Part shown: positions 44,544-53,153 of the stretch, piece after piece
How the letters are laid out: each line of letters starts with the position of its first letter
Numbering within the stretch: the first letter of the stretch is position 1
Assembly: GCF_036323495.1 (NCBI RefSeq)
Contig: NZ_AP028947.1
Coordinates: forward strand, 1,240,001 to 1,304,000
Direction of reading: 5' to 3'
DNA: 64,000 bases
From: Limnobacter thiooxidans
GTDB lineage: Bacteria > Pseudomonadota > Gammaproteobacteria > Burkholderiales > Burkholderiaceae_B
Position numbers and translations under genes: made by a program
The notes under the pieces: model-generated
Databases searched by the model: none
The model's input: the letters and a program-made list of their open reading frames with translations, nothing else
What the model was told of the DNA's origin: nothing

Positions 44544-45830
44544 TCAATTCGCATTGGTGGAAATTGTTGGTTTTCTTTCTGGAAATGTTTTTTGTTGAAG
44601 CTCTGCCACGGCAAGTTCTTGTGCTTGCCGACCCCAGCGAATTTGAAGCTGTGCCGATGGCCCGGTGCTGCGCAGTGCAAGGTGAACTACCGCTTGAGCT
44701 GGCACGTAAAGTAAGGCAAGCAAAGGACCCGTGGGTGAATGCAGACCAAGTTTTCTGAACAAGCCGGGCCCGAGCAGGTACCACGACGAGCTGAGGTGTT
44801 TCAGGTAAGCGAACCGCTGGCGAATGGTTTCAAGGCGAGGATAGGTTCGACTTAATGGTTCACCAGCCAGTGCAGCGGCCAGCCTGTGGGTGGATTCATC
44901 GGGTGGAGAATGCGTAAACAGGAACTGCCGAAGCCTGACCAGTGCCTGTTGTTCTGTGTCAACCAACCATTCTTCCTTGACCCCCATCTGCCAGCCAATC
45001 AGTTTCCACAATTGCATCACGGCCAGCGAATTGCGCGGGGTGACCACAATGCCGCATTTTCTTAAACCCAACAGCATGACTGCGCTGAAGCCCAGGTAAG
45101 TGGCGGCCATGTCAACCTGGTTGATCGGCAAGCCCCACTGTTGTGAATCCCACTGCTCATTGTTTTTCAATTGATGACGCACCAGCGCGTGTACCCAACG
45201 CACCCGCAATGTGGCGTGAAGGCCCGGATTGCCCGGCAGGTTGGCCTGGTGGCTGACCACCTTGAGCCACCACTGCGCGGTACCTGCCAGCCTGGGTGCT
45301 GCACCTTTTTCCAGTTCGCCGGTCAGGATCAAGGTTTTGTTGAAGGCCACCATGAGGTAGCCGCCCATCAGGGCCATGTCGCGCAGTACATCCGTGGCTG
45401 TGCGGCCGGTGCTGTGGATGAAATCCACCCCTTCGTTAATCAAGGTGGTGTCGACCCAGGCTGGAAGCGCTGTAGCCTGTCGCAACAGGTGGTGCAAGGC
45501 ATCGCTGCCTTCAAGGGTCTGTGGATCGGGGGCGTTAAAAGCTTGGTGAAATTCCCGCCAGTCAGATTTGCCCGGTGATTCGGCCAGGCGGGCCTGCACA
45601 TATGCGTCCATAACCGGGTCGCCTTCAAACAAACCCGATTGCAGTTGGCTGTATTCGGCCGCGGTGGGTGCGAAGGCGCGCCCCAATAATTTTTGTACCC
45701 ACCAGGGCGTGTTGATTTGAGTGTGCGCGAATACACGAAGCCTGGATGGGGAGGTGAGTTCGCCTGGGGTCATGGTCGCACATTGTTGAGCTGTAGAAGT
45801 ACCCAGACTAAAGCGAATTTTCAGTCGCAT
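44544..45830 (-). CDS. MpaB-type oxygenase family protein (DUF2236)
   Basis: A 428-residue protein of the DUF2236 family, heme-containing oxygenase-like proteins that include latex-clearing protein. The heme/acid region is visible as RVRWVHALVRHQL and WGLPINQVDMAATYLGFS. A hydrophobic stretch occurs near VMLLGLRKCGIVV. The start is uncertain: ATG 45830 is used, but ATG 45773 (MTPGELTSPSRL) is also plausible. It is upstream of the SDR and tetR genes on the same strand. Confidence 0.78.
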   Translation of the reverse strand: MRLKIRFSLGTSTAQQCATMTPGELTSPSRLRVFAHTQINTPWWVQKLLGRAFAPTAAEYSQLQSGLFEGDPVMDAYVQARLAESPGKSDWREFHQAFNAPDPQTLEGSDALHHLLRQATALPAWVDTTLINEGVDFIHSTGRTATDVLRDMALMGGYLMVAFNKTLILTGELEKGAAPRLAGTAQWWLKVVSHQANLPGNPGLHATLRVRWVHALVRHQLKNNEQWDSQQWGLPINQVDMAATYLGFSAVMLLGLRKCGIVVTPRNSLAVMQLWKLIGWQMGVKEEWLVDTEQQALVRLRQFLFTHSPPDESTHRLAAALAGEPLSRTYPRLETIRQRFAYLKHLSSSWYLLGPGLFRKLGLHSPTGPLLALLYVPAQAVVHLALRSTGPSAQLQIRWGRQAQELAVAELQQKTFPERKPTISTNAN

Positions 45831-45925
45831 TCAAGTCGCATTTCGAGGGTTTAAATAGCCGCGGGTTTCGTTGTGTATTTCATACTGAGGCGAAATATTG
45901 CCTTTCATTTTCAACAACTTGTTCC

Positions 45926-45931
45926 TATAAT
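45926..45931 (+). promoter_or_regulatory. -10 element of the small basic protein gene
   Basis: A perfect TATAAT at 45926-45931, with a weak -35 (TTTCAT, 17 bases upstream), lies 33 bases before the ATG of the small gene. Confidence 0.55.
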
Positions 45932-45963
45932 TCGCTTCCCCTGTGTTTCAATCGGAGCATGCC

Positions 45964-46137
45964 ATGAAACCTAGAAACCACGTGGCCATTCAGGCCAAGG
46001 TGCGGGGTGGCGCAGGTGCCCACCGCAAAACCACCAAGCAAAGCCGCTGTGCACAAAAGGCGGCAGTTCAAAAAGAACTGATTGCAATCAAAAAGGCCAG
46101 TCCGAAAGATTGGCCTTTTTCTTGGGTACTGCACTAA
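45964..46137 (+). CDS. Small basic protein with in-frame terminator-like hairpin
   Basis: A 57-residue, lysine/arginine-rich protein (MKPRNHVAIQAKVRGG, AHRKTTKQSRCAQKAAVQKEL). GGAG precedes the ATG by 6 bases and a good -10 lies upstream. Unusually, the frame continues through a perfect 10-bp hairpin with a T5 run (46090-46120) and stops only at 46135-46137. A transcript ending there would lack a stop codon and encode about 52 residues. This is the layout of arfA ribosome-rescue genes, though I do not recognise the ArfA sequence motif. The stop codon shares bases with the next ATG (TAATG). Confidence 0.7.
   Translation: MKPRNHVAIQAKVRGGAGAHRKTTKQSRCAQKAAVQKELIAIKKASPKDWPFSWVLH
46090..46120 (+). 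terminator. Rho-independent terminator-like hairpin inside a coding frame
   Basis: AAAAAGGCCA (46090-46099) pairs with TGGCCTTTTT (46111-46120) across an 11-base loop; the T-run makes a standard terminator. It lies upstream of the stop codon of the small basic protein and upstream of the RNase H-like gene, so it could yield non-stop mRNA and attenuate the downstream gene. Confidence 0.75.
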
Positions 46138-46592
46138 TGCCGTTTCGTGTGGCGTTGGAAAATCGCAGCCCAGCTGTTTTTAACACGGGCCGGCATGTGT
46201 TGGTGGACGCTTCCGGTGCAGGGCAGGGGCGGTATTGCATGGCGGCGGTGTGCATGGAAAACGGTTCGGTCATGCAAATGCACAGCAAACCTTCTGAGGC
46301 CTTTACTTCGGTGCTCGCTGAACAGGAATGCATTGAATGGGCGTCTGATATCTGGCCCAATGCGCTTGTGTGGAATGACTGTATTCCGGCCATTGAACAG
46401 GTGTTGCTGGAAAAGCCCGCTTTGCAGGGGTGGGTGTATTGGCCCACACCCCGCATGCGAAAACCTTTTCATGACTTGGTGCATCAGTTGTCGGTGAAAG
46501 CGAGAGAAATTGCAGAGCCAACCCAGTGGATTCTCTCTGAAGGTTTTTCATTCAGTGAGTGCAACTTGGTTTCTACAAACGCTACAAACTAA
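46137..46592 (+). CDS. RNase H-like fold protein, unknown function
   Basis: A 151-residue protein. Acidic residues D24 (HVLVDASGAGQG), E62 (LAEQECIEWA), D81 (LVWNDCIPAIEQ) and D113 (PFHDLVHQL) occur in the order and spacing of the RNase H superfamily active site, and the intervening pattern of strands and helix fits. This is inference from pattern, not a firm family match. ATG 46137 overlaps the stop of the small basic protein gene (TAATG), so expression should depend on read-through of the hairpin and on coupling. Confidence 0.6.
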   Translation: MPFRVALENRSPAVFNTGRHVLVDASGAGQGRYCMAAVCMENGSVMQMHSKPSEAFTSVLAEQECIEWASDIWPNALVWNDCIPAIEQVLLEKPALQGWVYWPTPRMRKPFHDLVHQLSVKAREIAEPTQWILSEGFSFSECNLVSTNATN

Positions 46593-46614
46593 CGTTGAAA
46601 AAACAGCAAGGCAC

Positions 46615-48357
46615 TTACATTTTTTCAATTCCGGGGTCTGCCCGCTCAATAATCGTTTTCACAGCCATGCCTTTGGGCAAGGCGCCATAGTTGTGTATGC
46701 CTTGTGTTGCAAGGCGACTGGAGCAAAATGCCTCGCTGACCTCTGAAGGGGCATGACGCACCAGCAGAGAAGCCTCAAACGCCAATGCCATTTGATCGAC
46801 CATGGTGCGTGCGCTGTACTGCAGGCCATGCATGTCGGTTGGGTTCAATTGCATGAATTGTTTGTTCAGTGCATCTAGGTATGTATCAAGAATCGAATTG
46901 CCGCCCCGCGCCTTGTTCAGTTCCGCATTGAAAGCCATGAGCACGGCGGGCGTTTTGCCAATCGCGCGCAGCACATCGAGGCACTGCACATTGCCACTGC
47001 CTTCCCAAATCGGGTTGATGACGCTTTCACGGAACAGGCGCGGGTAAATCGAGTTCTCCATGACGCCACTGCCACCAATACATTCCATGATTTCATAGCT
47101 GTGTTGGGGCGCACGCTTGCAGATCCAGTACTTGCCCACTGCTGTGGCTAGTCGCGCCAGGTTGGCTTCGTGTTCATCCGTGTCTTTCAGATCAAGTGCA
47201 CGGGCCATACGCATGGAAAAGGCCATGGCGCCTTCATATTCCAGTTGCAGGTCGGCCAATACATTCTGCATCAGCGGTTGATCAATCAGCTTGGCACCGA
47301 AAGCACCCCGCTGTTTGCAATGGTGAATGGCATTTGCAAGGCCCGCGCGCATCAGGCCTGCTGACGCACCCATGCAATCGAAGCGTGTCAAGCTGACCAT
47401 TTCAATGATGGTGGGCACGCCACGGCCTTCCTCGCCAATCAGCCAGCCCTGCGCGCCGCGAAATTCCACTTCGCTCGATGCATTGGATTTGTTGCCCATC
47501 TTGTCTTTCAGGCGAATCACGTTCAATGCATTCTTGGTGCCATCGGGTAACCAGCGGGGTACAGCAAAGCACGACACGCCAGCATCTGTCTGGGCCAGAA
47601 TCAAAAACACATCGCACATTGGGGCAGAAAGAAACCACTTGTGACCCACCAGTGAATACATTTGTCCCGCGCCGGGTTGGTTCACCGGGGTGGCCTGCGT
47701 GCTGTTGGCGCGCACGTCAGACCCACCCTGTTTTTCCGTCATGCCCATGCCCACGGTCAATGACAGTTTTTCATCAAAGGGTACATTGCGCGGGTCGTAA
47801 CCGCGATTCAGGATTTTCGATTCAAAAATTGCAGCCACTTCGGGCTGCAAGCGGAAACTGGGGATGGACGCAAAGGTCATGGTCACCGGGCAACCGTGGC
47901 CTGCTTCCACCTGGCTTTGAATGAAAGCCTTGGCGCCACGCACCACATGGGCACCTTCCCGCGGGTTGGTCCAGGGCTGGCTGTGCAAACCTTCTTCCAG
48001 GGCCGATTTCATCAGTTCATGGTAGGCACCGTGATAGCGCACTGCATCCACCCGGTTGCCGAACCGATCGTGTGTGTCCAGTTCCGGTGTGTATTTGTTG
48101 GCCAAAAAGCCAAGCTCGAGGTATTCGGGTTTGCCGCATTTGTCGCCAAATGCAGAAATTTCACCCAAGCCCCACTCGCCACCCTCGCGTTTCACCCCTT
48201 CAAGCAGTGCCGCGTCGGTTGTGAACAGGTTGTAGCTGTGCAGTTCGCTGGCCACATTGTGCACGCGGTGTGTTTCGCCAATGCTGGCCGTGGTGTGAAG
48301 TTCTTTGGCGGTTTTCAAAGCGTTTGCTCCTGACTGATCTGCGAATTGTGGAAACAT
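46615..48357 (-). CDS. AidB-like acyl-CoA dehydrogenase
   Basis: A 580-residue flavoprotein of the AidB branch. The FAD-binding region MTEKQGGSDVRANST, RLKDKMGNKSNASSEVEF and the C-terminal IWEGSGNVQCLDVLRA, which carries the catalytic-position glutamate, are typical. E. coli AidB binds DNA and has isovaleryl-CoA dehydrogenase activity; it is part of the alkylation response there, but no ada-like genes are adjacent here. Longer than E. coli AidB (541). Single gene. Confidence 0.9.
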   Translation of the reverse strand: MFPQFADQSGANALKTAKELHTTASIGETHRVHNVASELHSYNLFTTDAALLEGVKREGGEWGLGEISAFGDKCGKPEYLELGFLANKYTPELDTHDRFGNRVDAVRYHGAYHELMKSALEEGLHSQPWTNPREGAHVVRGAKAFIQSQVEAGHGCPVTMTFASIPSFRLQPEVAAIFESKILNRGYDPRNVPFDEKLSLTVGMGMTEKQGGSDVRANSTQATPVNQPGAGQMYSLVGHKWFLSAPMCDVFLILAQTDAGVSCFAVPRWLPDGTKNALNVIRLKDKMGNKSNASSEVEFRGAQGWLIGEEGRGVPTIIEMVSLTRFDCMGASAGLMRAGLANAIHHCKQRGAFGAKLIDQPLMQNVLADLQLEYEGAMAFSMRMARALDLKDTDEHEANLARLATAVGKYWICKRAPQHSYEIMECIGGSGVMENSIYPRLFRESVINPIWEGSGNVQCLDVLRAIGKTPAVLMAFNAELNKARGGNSILDTYLDALNKQFMQLNPTDMHGLQYSARTMVDQMALAFEASLLVRHAPSEVSEAFCSSRLATQGIHNYGALPKGMAVKTIIERADPGIEKM

Positions 48358-48482
48358 AATTACTCAAAATAGTAAAAAACGCAAATAGTTGTAATTTTAT
48401 GCTTCAGTCCCACCTGTTGCAGTGCTGGTTTGTCAGGCCATACCGTGGTAGAACGAAGGTGTGTAACTCACGGAGAAACACC

Positions 48483-48806
48483 ATGGCAACAACGCATCAA
48501 ATTGAAATTGATTTGAACACCCTTGTGATGTTGGTCAATGAAGTTGCCAAGGAGGATCCGCTGGATTACGGCGACCTGCCGGTAGATGAAATGGCCTTGC
48601 GCCATTCCTGTTGTCTTGGCGCGCTGACCATTCTTCAAAATGCGGCAATATTCAAGGCCGAAGACCTGCTTTACGTACTACTCAGTTCAATGGCCAAGCT
48701 GATTGAAGAAAATGTGCTGCTGCATGCTCAAAGCGTGGAAAAGGGGGAGCAGATTCGCAGCGAGCTGGTCGTACAGATTTTGAACAGGGCCAAAAAAGGT
48801 CGCTGA
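48483..48806 (+). CDS. Small helical protein of unknown function
   Basis: A 107-residue protein I do not recognise. It has a good ribosome binding site (GGAGA six bases before ATG 48483). Mostly predicted helix (TLVMLVNEVAKEDPL, LGALTILQNAAIF, DLLYVLLSSMAKLIEENVLLHA), basic C-terminus (NRAKKGR). No signal peptide. Located upstream of a YjfB-like gene in the same direction. Confidence 0.6.
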   Translation: MATTHQIEIDLNTLVMLVNEVAKEDPLDYGDLPVDEMALRHSCCLGALTILQNAAIFKAEDLLYVLLSSMAKLIEENVLLHAQSVEKGEQIRSELVVQILNRAKKGR

Positions 48807-48929
48807 CAGGGTTTCCGAGGAAATAAAGGAAATTTTCTGGCCAGCTTCAGTTCGGGGTAACTTGAATTCCGGAGACTCAAGTTTCTCATTTTGCTGCCGT
48901 TAAGGTTTGTATCGACACGGAGCGCCAAA

Positions 48930-49133
48930 ATGGACATTTCCCCAGCCGCCATGGTCAATGCCACGGTACAAATGAAGCAGGCCCAAACGCTGCAACAGGG
49001 TCAAATTGCTGTGTTCAAGAAGTCAATGGACATTGCTGAATCTTCGATCGCCCAGTTGATTCAATCGGTTCCCCAGCCGCCACCACTGGCAAGCAGCGGT
49101 AACCTAGGCACCAAGCTGAATGTTTATGCCTGA
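48930..49133 (+). CDS. YjfB-like putative motility protein
   Basis: A 67-residue protein (MDISPAAMVNATVQMKQAQTLQQGQIAVFKKSMD is its helical core by region; 20-residue pieces such as VNATVQMKQAQTLQQGQ are diagnostic) matching the small YjfB family annotated as putative motility proteins. GGAG lies before ATG 48930. No flagellar genes are nearby. Function not established. Confidence 0.65.
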   Translation: MDISPAAMVNATVQMKQAQTLQQGQIAVFKKSMDIAESSIAQLIQSVPQPPPLASSGNLGTKLNVYA

Positions 49134-49214
49134 CCTGATCACCCTTTGAGTCTGTGTTTCGAGCTGCTGCAGCGTAACTTTGGTTTTTAGGCTTTGGTTT
49201 TCAGGTCTTAGTTT

Positions 49215-49820
49215 TCAGGCCTTCGTGGCCAACATCATGAAACTTTGCCGCGCGGCTTGTTCCAGTTGTTTGCGGCTAAGACTTGGATCATTGTCTTGCG
49301 CCAGCTGCGAAACCAGCCCGTGAATTTGCACCACGATCATGGCAGCCCGCAGTTTGTATTCTACTTTGCTGATTTTTGGCTCCAGCCCGTAAATCAGCTT
49401 GAAAATTTCCTTTCTTTCCCGCGCATACACTTCTTCCACTAGTCGGGCCGCAAATGGCAGACGGTTTGACAGGGCATAAATCTCGGCCAGTACACCGAAA
49501 GTGTCAGGCCGACGAATCTCGATCAGTATCAAATCAACAATGGTTTTAAATCGTTCAAGCTGACTTTTGTCGCTCATGGCGTTCATGACCTGCGCCACGG
49601 CGGTTTGGTAGTTGTCCATCACATAGGTCAACAGCGCTTCAACCAGTGCTTCCTTGTTGGTGTAGTAGTGCTGAACGGTACTCAGTGAGATTCCCAACTG
49701 GGAAGCTACCCCACGCATGCTCAGACCCGCATAGCCTTCGCTGGCCAATATGGCTTGTGCTGTCCCCAGAATTTCCTGTGAACGAATTTGTCCCTTGTCG
49801 GTGGTGGCGTGTGTGTTCAT
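49215..49820 (-). CDS. TetR-family regulator of the adjacent acyl-CoA dehydrogenase
   Basis: A 201-residue TetR protein: HTH in SQEILGTAQAILASEGYAGL, RGVASQLGISLSTVQHYYTNKEALVEAL. The C-terminal ligand domain includes RRPDTFGVLAEIYALSNRLP. ATG 49820 is chosen; the longer frame upstream overlaps the operators and next gene. Divergent from the acyl-CoA dehydrogenase gene, whose promoter carries two matching operator copies. Confidence 0.9.
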   Translation of the reverse strand: MNTHATTDKGQIRSQEILGTAQAILASEGYAGLSMRGVASQLGISLSTVQHYYTNKEALVEALLTYVMDNYQTAVAQVMNAMSDKSQLERFKTIVDLILIEIRRPDTFGVLAEIYALSNRLPFAARLVEEVYARERKEIFKLIYGLEPKISKVEYKLRAAMIVVQIHGLVSQLAQDNDPSLSRKQLEQAARQSFMMLATKA

Positions 49821-49854
49821 GGGCGTTACTTTAACCTGATTATTGATCTCATTG

Positions 49855-49914
49855 TTGACAAACCGGTCATGTGACCTATAATCAATGCACTGCAACCGGT
49901 CGGTTGACCTATAA
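49855..49914 (+). promoter_or_regulatory. Acyl-CoA dehydrogenase promoter with twin operators
   Basis: A strong sigma-70 promoter TTGACA (49855-49860), 16-base spacer, TATAAT (49877-49882). Two copies of ACCGGTC-N3-TGACCTATAA occur at 49862-49881 and 49895-49914, start points 33 bases apart (three helical turns); each has a GGTC...TGACC dyad. The first overlaps the spacer and -10, so bound repressor would block RNA polymerase. Confidence 0.8.
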
Positions 49915-49935
49915 CTTTGAGAGTGTGAAGAGACA

Positions 49936-51078
49936 ATGAGATACCCCAAGCCAAGCTGGATGAATTCCGACCTTGAACTGTACCGTTCAAATATTCGCCG
50001 TTTCGTGGAAACCGAGATCAAGCCAAACCAACACAAGTGGGCCAAACAGCAGCACGTGGATCGCGAGTTGTGGAACAAGGCTGGCGAGATGGGTTTGCTG
50101 TCTGCTGACATTCCTGAAGAATACGGTGGCGCGGGTGGCGATTTCACCCACATGGCTGTGCTGTTTGAAGAACTGGCTTACAGTGGCGATCGTTCCTTCG
50201 GTGTGCATGTGCACGCGATTGCGGCCCAGTACATTCTGAACCACGGTACAGAAGAGCAAAAACAGTACTTCTTGCCAAAAATGGCCAGCGGCGAAATGAT
50301 TGGTGCTATCGCCATGAGCGAGCCAGGCGCCGGTTCAGACCTGCAAGGTATTCGCACCAGCGCTGTGAAAGACGGCAACCACTACGTAGTCAACGGTTCG
50401 AAGATTTTTATCTCCAACGGTTACTTGGCCGATGTCATCATCCTGGTTACCAAAACTGACCCTGCAGCTGGCGCCAAAGGCACTACCTTGCTGTTGCTGG
50501 AAACCAAGAAGGCTGAAGGTTTCAAGGTTGGCCGCATTCTGGAAAAGCTCGGTCAGAAAGGGCAAGACACCTGCGAATTGTTCTTCGACAATGTGCGCAT
50601 TCCAACCCAGAATGTACTGGGCGCGGAAGGCATGGGCTTCATGCAGTTGATGGTTGAATTGCCTTACGAGCGTTTAATGCTGGGTGTTGGCGCAATGGCC
50701 GCCATTGAAATGGCTATTGAAATCACGCTGGAATACACAAAAGAGCGCAAGGCCTTCGGCAAAACGATTTTTGATTTCCAGAATACCCGTTTCAAGATGG
50801 CTGAGTTGAAGTCACAGGCTGTTGTAGCCCGTGCATTTATCGACAATTCGATTGAAAAACTGGTGGCAGGCAAGCTGGATGCAGCCACGGCTTCCATTGC
50901 AAAACTGCACTTGAGCGAACTGGAATGCAAGGTGATCGACGAGTGCTTGCAGTTCTTCGGTGGTTATGGCTACATGATGGAATACCCGATTGCACAAATG
51001 TATGCAGATGCGCGCGTACAGCGCATTTACGGCGGTTCCAGTGAAATCATGAAAGAGATTATTGCCCGGTCGCTGTAA
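49936..51078 (+). CDS. Acyl-CoA dehydrogenase
   Basis: A 380-residue flavoprotein that introduces a trans-2 double bond into acyl-CoA. FAD and substrate motifs: AMSEPGAGSDLQGIRT, KIFISNGYLAD, ERKAFGKTIFDFQ and FFGGYGYMMEYP. The usual YEG glutamate near the C-terminus is glycine (IYGGSSEIMKEII); the base is instead probably E245 in PYERLMLG, the position used by isovaleryl-CoA and long-chain enzymes. Repressed, by inference, by the divergent TetR protein. A strong terminator follows. Confidence 0.93.
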   Translation: MRYPKPSWMNSDLELYRSNIRRFVETEIKPNQHKWAKQQHVDRELWNKAGEMGLLSADIPEEYGGAGGDFTHMAVLFEELAYSGDRSFGVHVHAIAAQYILNHGTEEQKQYFLPKMASGEMIGAIAMSEPGAGSDLQGIRTSAVKDGNHYVVNGSKIFISNGYLADVIILVTKTDPAAGAKGTTLLLLETKKAEGFKVGRILEKLGQKGQDTCELFFDNVRIPTQNVLGAEGMGFMQLMVELPYERLMLGVGAMAAIEMAIEITLEYTKERKAFGKTIFDFQNTRFKMAELKSQAVVARAFIDNSIEKLVAGKLDAATASIAKLHLSELECKVIDECLQFFGGYGYMMEYPIAQMYADARVQRIYGGSSEIMKEIIARSL

Positions 51079-51120
51079 ACTGGTTGTTGCGTTACTACAC
51101 GACTGGTCGCAGTGAACAAG

Positions 51121-51152
51121 GCCCTCGATTCAACACAATCGAGGGCTTTTTT
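51121..51152 (+). terminator. Rho-independent terminator after acyl-CoA dehydrogenase
   Basis: GCCCTCGATT pairs perfectly with AATCGAGGGC (10 bp), loop CAACAC, followed by six T. Confidence 0.93.
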
Positions 51153-51173
51153 GTATCTGCAGTTTTAGACTGA

Positions 51174-52016
51174 CTACAGATTTTTGATGACCATCAACAC
51201 GGCAACCACCAGGCACATCAAGCCAAATGCTTTTTTCAGGTGGGCGCCCGGCAACCTGTTTGAAATCAACCGGCCGCCCAGCATGCCGATCGCAGCTGCA
51301 GCTGCAAATGTGATACCGATCTCAGCATTGAATTCGCCTGCTCCTGCACTGTTCAGCACGCCTGCGGCTGAAACAATCGCGATGACGGCAAGAGAGGTAA
51401 CCGTAACCGATTGAATGGTTAGATTGGTGAAGCGCTGCAAGGCTGGCACCAGTACAAAGCCGCCTCCCACACCCAGCAATCCCGACAGAAACCCGGCAAT
51501 TGCACCTGATACGATCAATGCCCGCGCACAAGGCCATGTCCAGATGAAACGCCCTGTGGATGGGTTACGAACGCAGGGGCAATTGCTGATTGCGCCTTCC
51601 GGAGGGGCATCAATGGCGTTTAGTGCTGAATTGTTGCTGCCGCGGAATGCATTGAACGCAACCCAGACCAGAACCGTTGCAAATACAAGGCCGAGAATTC
51701 GGGTATCCACTTGCCGGGCTATCCAAAACCCCAAGGGCGAAAAAAGCAGACCCACAAAACCCATCAACATGGCAGCCTTGTAACGCACTTCCCCTGCACG
51801 TAAACCCAAGGCAGCGCCCAGGGTTGCGGCCAAACCAACCGCCAGCAAACCAATGGGCGCAACTTCCTGCACAGCCAGGCCGGTGGAGAACACAAGCAAT
51901 GGAACCGCCAATACACCCCCACCTGCGCCGGTGAGCGCCATAATCAGACCGATCAGTAAACCCAGAGCAAGAATTCCGAGCATTAGGACATACCAGAAAT
52001 ATTCAAAGGGGAGCAA
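51174..52016 (-). CDS. TauE/SafE-family sulfite exporter-like membrane protein
   Basis: A 280-residue polytopic membrane protein with about eight hydrophobic segments in two repeats. The family glycine-rich motifs are present in both halves: LIMALTGAGGGVLAVPLLV near residue 25 and FLSGLLGVGGGFVLVPAL near residue 175. Predicted to export sulfite or organosulfonates; no sulfur-oxidation gene is adjacent. Convergent with the acyl-CoA dehydrogenase gene. Confidence 0.88.
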   Translation of the reverse strand: MLPFEYFWYVLMLGILALGLLIGLIMALTGAGGGVLAVPLLVFSTGLAVQEVAPIGLLAVGLAATLGAALGLRAGEVRYKAAMLMGFVGLLFSPLGFWIARQVDTRILGLVFATVLVWVAFNAFRGSNNSALNAIDAPPEGAISNCPCVRNPSTGRFIWTWPCARALIVSGAIAGFLSGLLGVGGGFVLVPALQRFTNLTIQSVTVTSLAVIAIVSAAGVLNSAGAGEFNAEIGITFAAAAAIGMLGGRLISNRLPGAHLKKAFGLMCLVVAVLMVIKNL

Positions 52017-52480
52017 ATCGATGGGGTCTGAATGCGAGTGTTTCTGTACAAGAAAGTCATCGTCCGAAGTAGTCTGGTGTTTTGTACATTGTACACATGC
52101 AGAACGTTTGTTGATTCAGCCCTTCATTCTGAATGTGGTCATAATGTCCAATTGACTTTTGTTAAAAATTGTTTTGGAAAATTATTAACGTTTTATGTGG
52201 TCTTGGATTCCTCAAATAATCTAACCTTTTCGGGGGATAAGGATCGCTTGTTTTGAGTGTAATTTTTATTTTTTTATCTTTTAAAATAGTTGATTTTTTA
52301 CTATTAATAACTCATTTGCCAATCATTCCCCAGGTTTGCAGAGGTAATCGCAATAAGTTGGGGAAGACTGGAACGTTCATATCGTGTTAATTCAATCTTG
52401 GCTGCTGTTGGTTGGCAGGCTGTGCCATCCGTGGGAATTACCGAGTATGCTTCAGCTTTCAACCTGAGCTTTGTGAACAC
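52017..52480. other. AT-rich intergenic region
   Basis: No gene visible. Markedly more AT-rich than its surroundings between about 52140 and 52320, with long T/A runs. Contains the dyad TGTAC-ATT-GTACA near 52085 and AATAGT/ACTATT near 52287. The start of the isochorismatase-like gene follows without a strong ribosome binding site. Confidence 0.6.
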
Positions 52481-53074
52481 ATGTTATTGAATCAAGAATC
52501 CAGCCAACTCGTCCTGGTCGATTACCAGCAGAAATTGATGCCAGCCATTCATCAAGCTGATGAGGTTTATCGAAATGCATTGATACTGGCGACTTTGGCC
52601 AAGAAAATGCGCGTCCCTTCCTACGCCACAGAACATGTACCCGAGAAGATTGGTTCCTTTATTCCTGAATTGGCTGCCTTGTGCAAAGGCACCATGCGTA
52701 AAACCCAGTTTAGCGCCTGCCCAGAAGGTTTGGTGGATCTGCTGACCAGTAAAGCACCGGCTGGTAATGCACGAAGCCTGCCTAAGCACCTTCAAAAGAA
52801 TAATCAGGACTCCGAAAGACCCAGTATTGTTATTGCAGGTGTCGAGGCCCATGTGTGTTTACTTCAAACAGCATTGGATTTGCTGAATGATGAAATGGAA
52901 GTTTGGGTTGTAACCGATGCATGCGGTTCAAGAACGGAAAGGAATCGCGATGCCGCATTTGATCGATTGGCCGGTAATGGTGCCGAATTGGTCACTACTG
53001 AAATGGTTGTTTTTGAGTGGCTTGAGGGTGCAGAAAATGAGCATTTCAAATTTGCACTTGACCTGATTAAGTAA
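52481..53074 (+). CDS. Isochorismatase-family cysteine hydrolase
   Basis: A 197-residue hydrolase with the family triad D14 (LVLVDYQQKLMP), K74 (TMRKTQFSAC) and C126 (GVEAHVCLLQTALDLL). The cis-peptide-containing stretch before the cysteine (VIAGVEAHVC) is intact. Substrate unknown; members cleave isochorismate, nicotinamide or similar amides. An internal stretch around residues 93-112 (PAGNARSLPKHLQKNNQDSE) is longer and more polar than usual. Confidence 0.85.
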   Translation: MLLNQESSQLVLVDYQQKLMPAIHQADEVYRNALILATLAKKMRVPSYATEHVPEKIGSFIPELAALCKGTMRKTQFSACPEGLVDLLTSKAPAGNARSLPKHLQKNNQDSERPSIVIAGVEAHVCLLQTALDLLNDEMEVWVVTDACGSRTERNRDAAFDRLAGNGAELVTTEMVVFEWLEGAENEHFKFALDLIK

Positions 53075-53153
53075 ACGATTTATTTTAAAAGCACGATTGG
53101 TTTTAAAACCAACACTTCAAGGGTTTGTTAATAATATTTTTTAGAAAGATAAT

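Noticed and set aside
49821-50153. N-terminal extension of the TetR gene next to the acyl-CoA dehydrogenase
   Set aside because: It would cross the twin operators and run antisense into the dehydrogenase gene.
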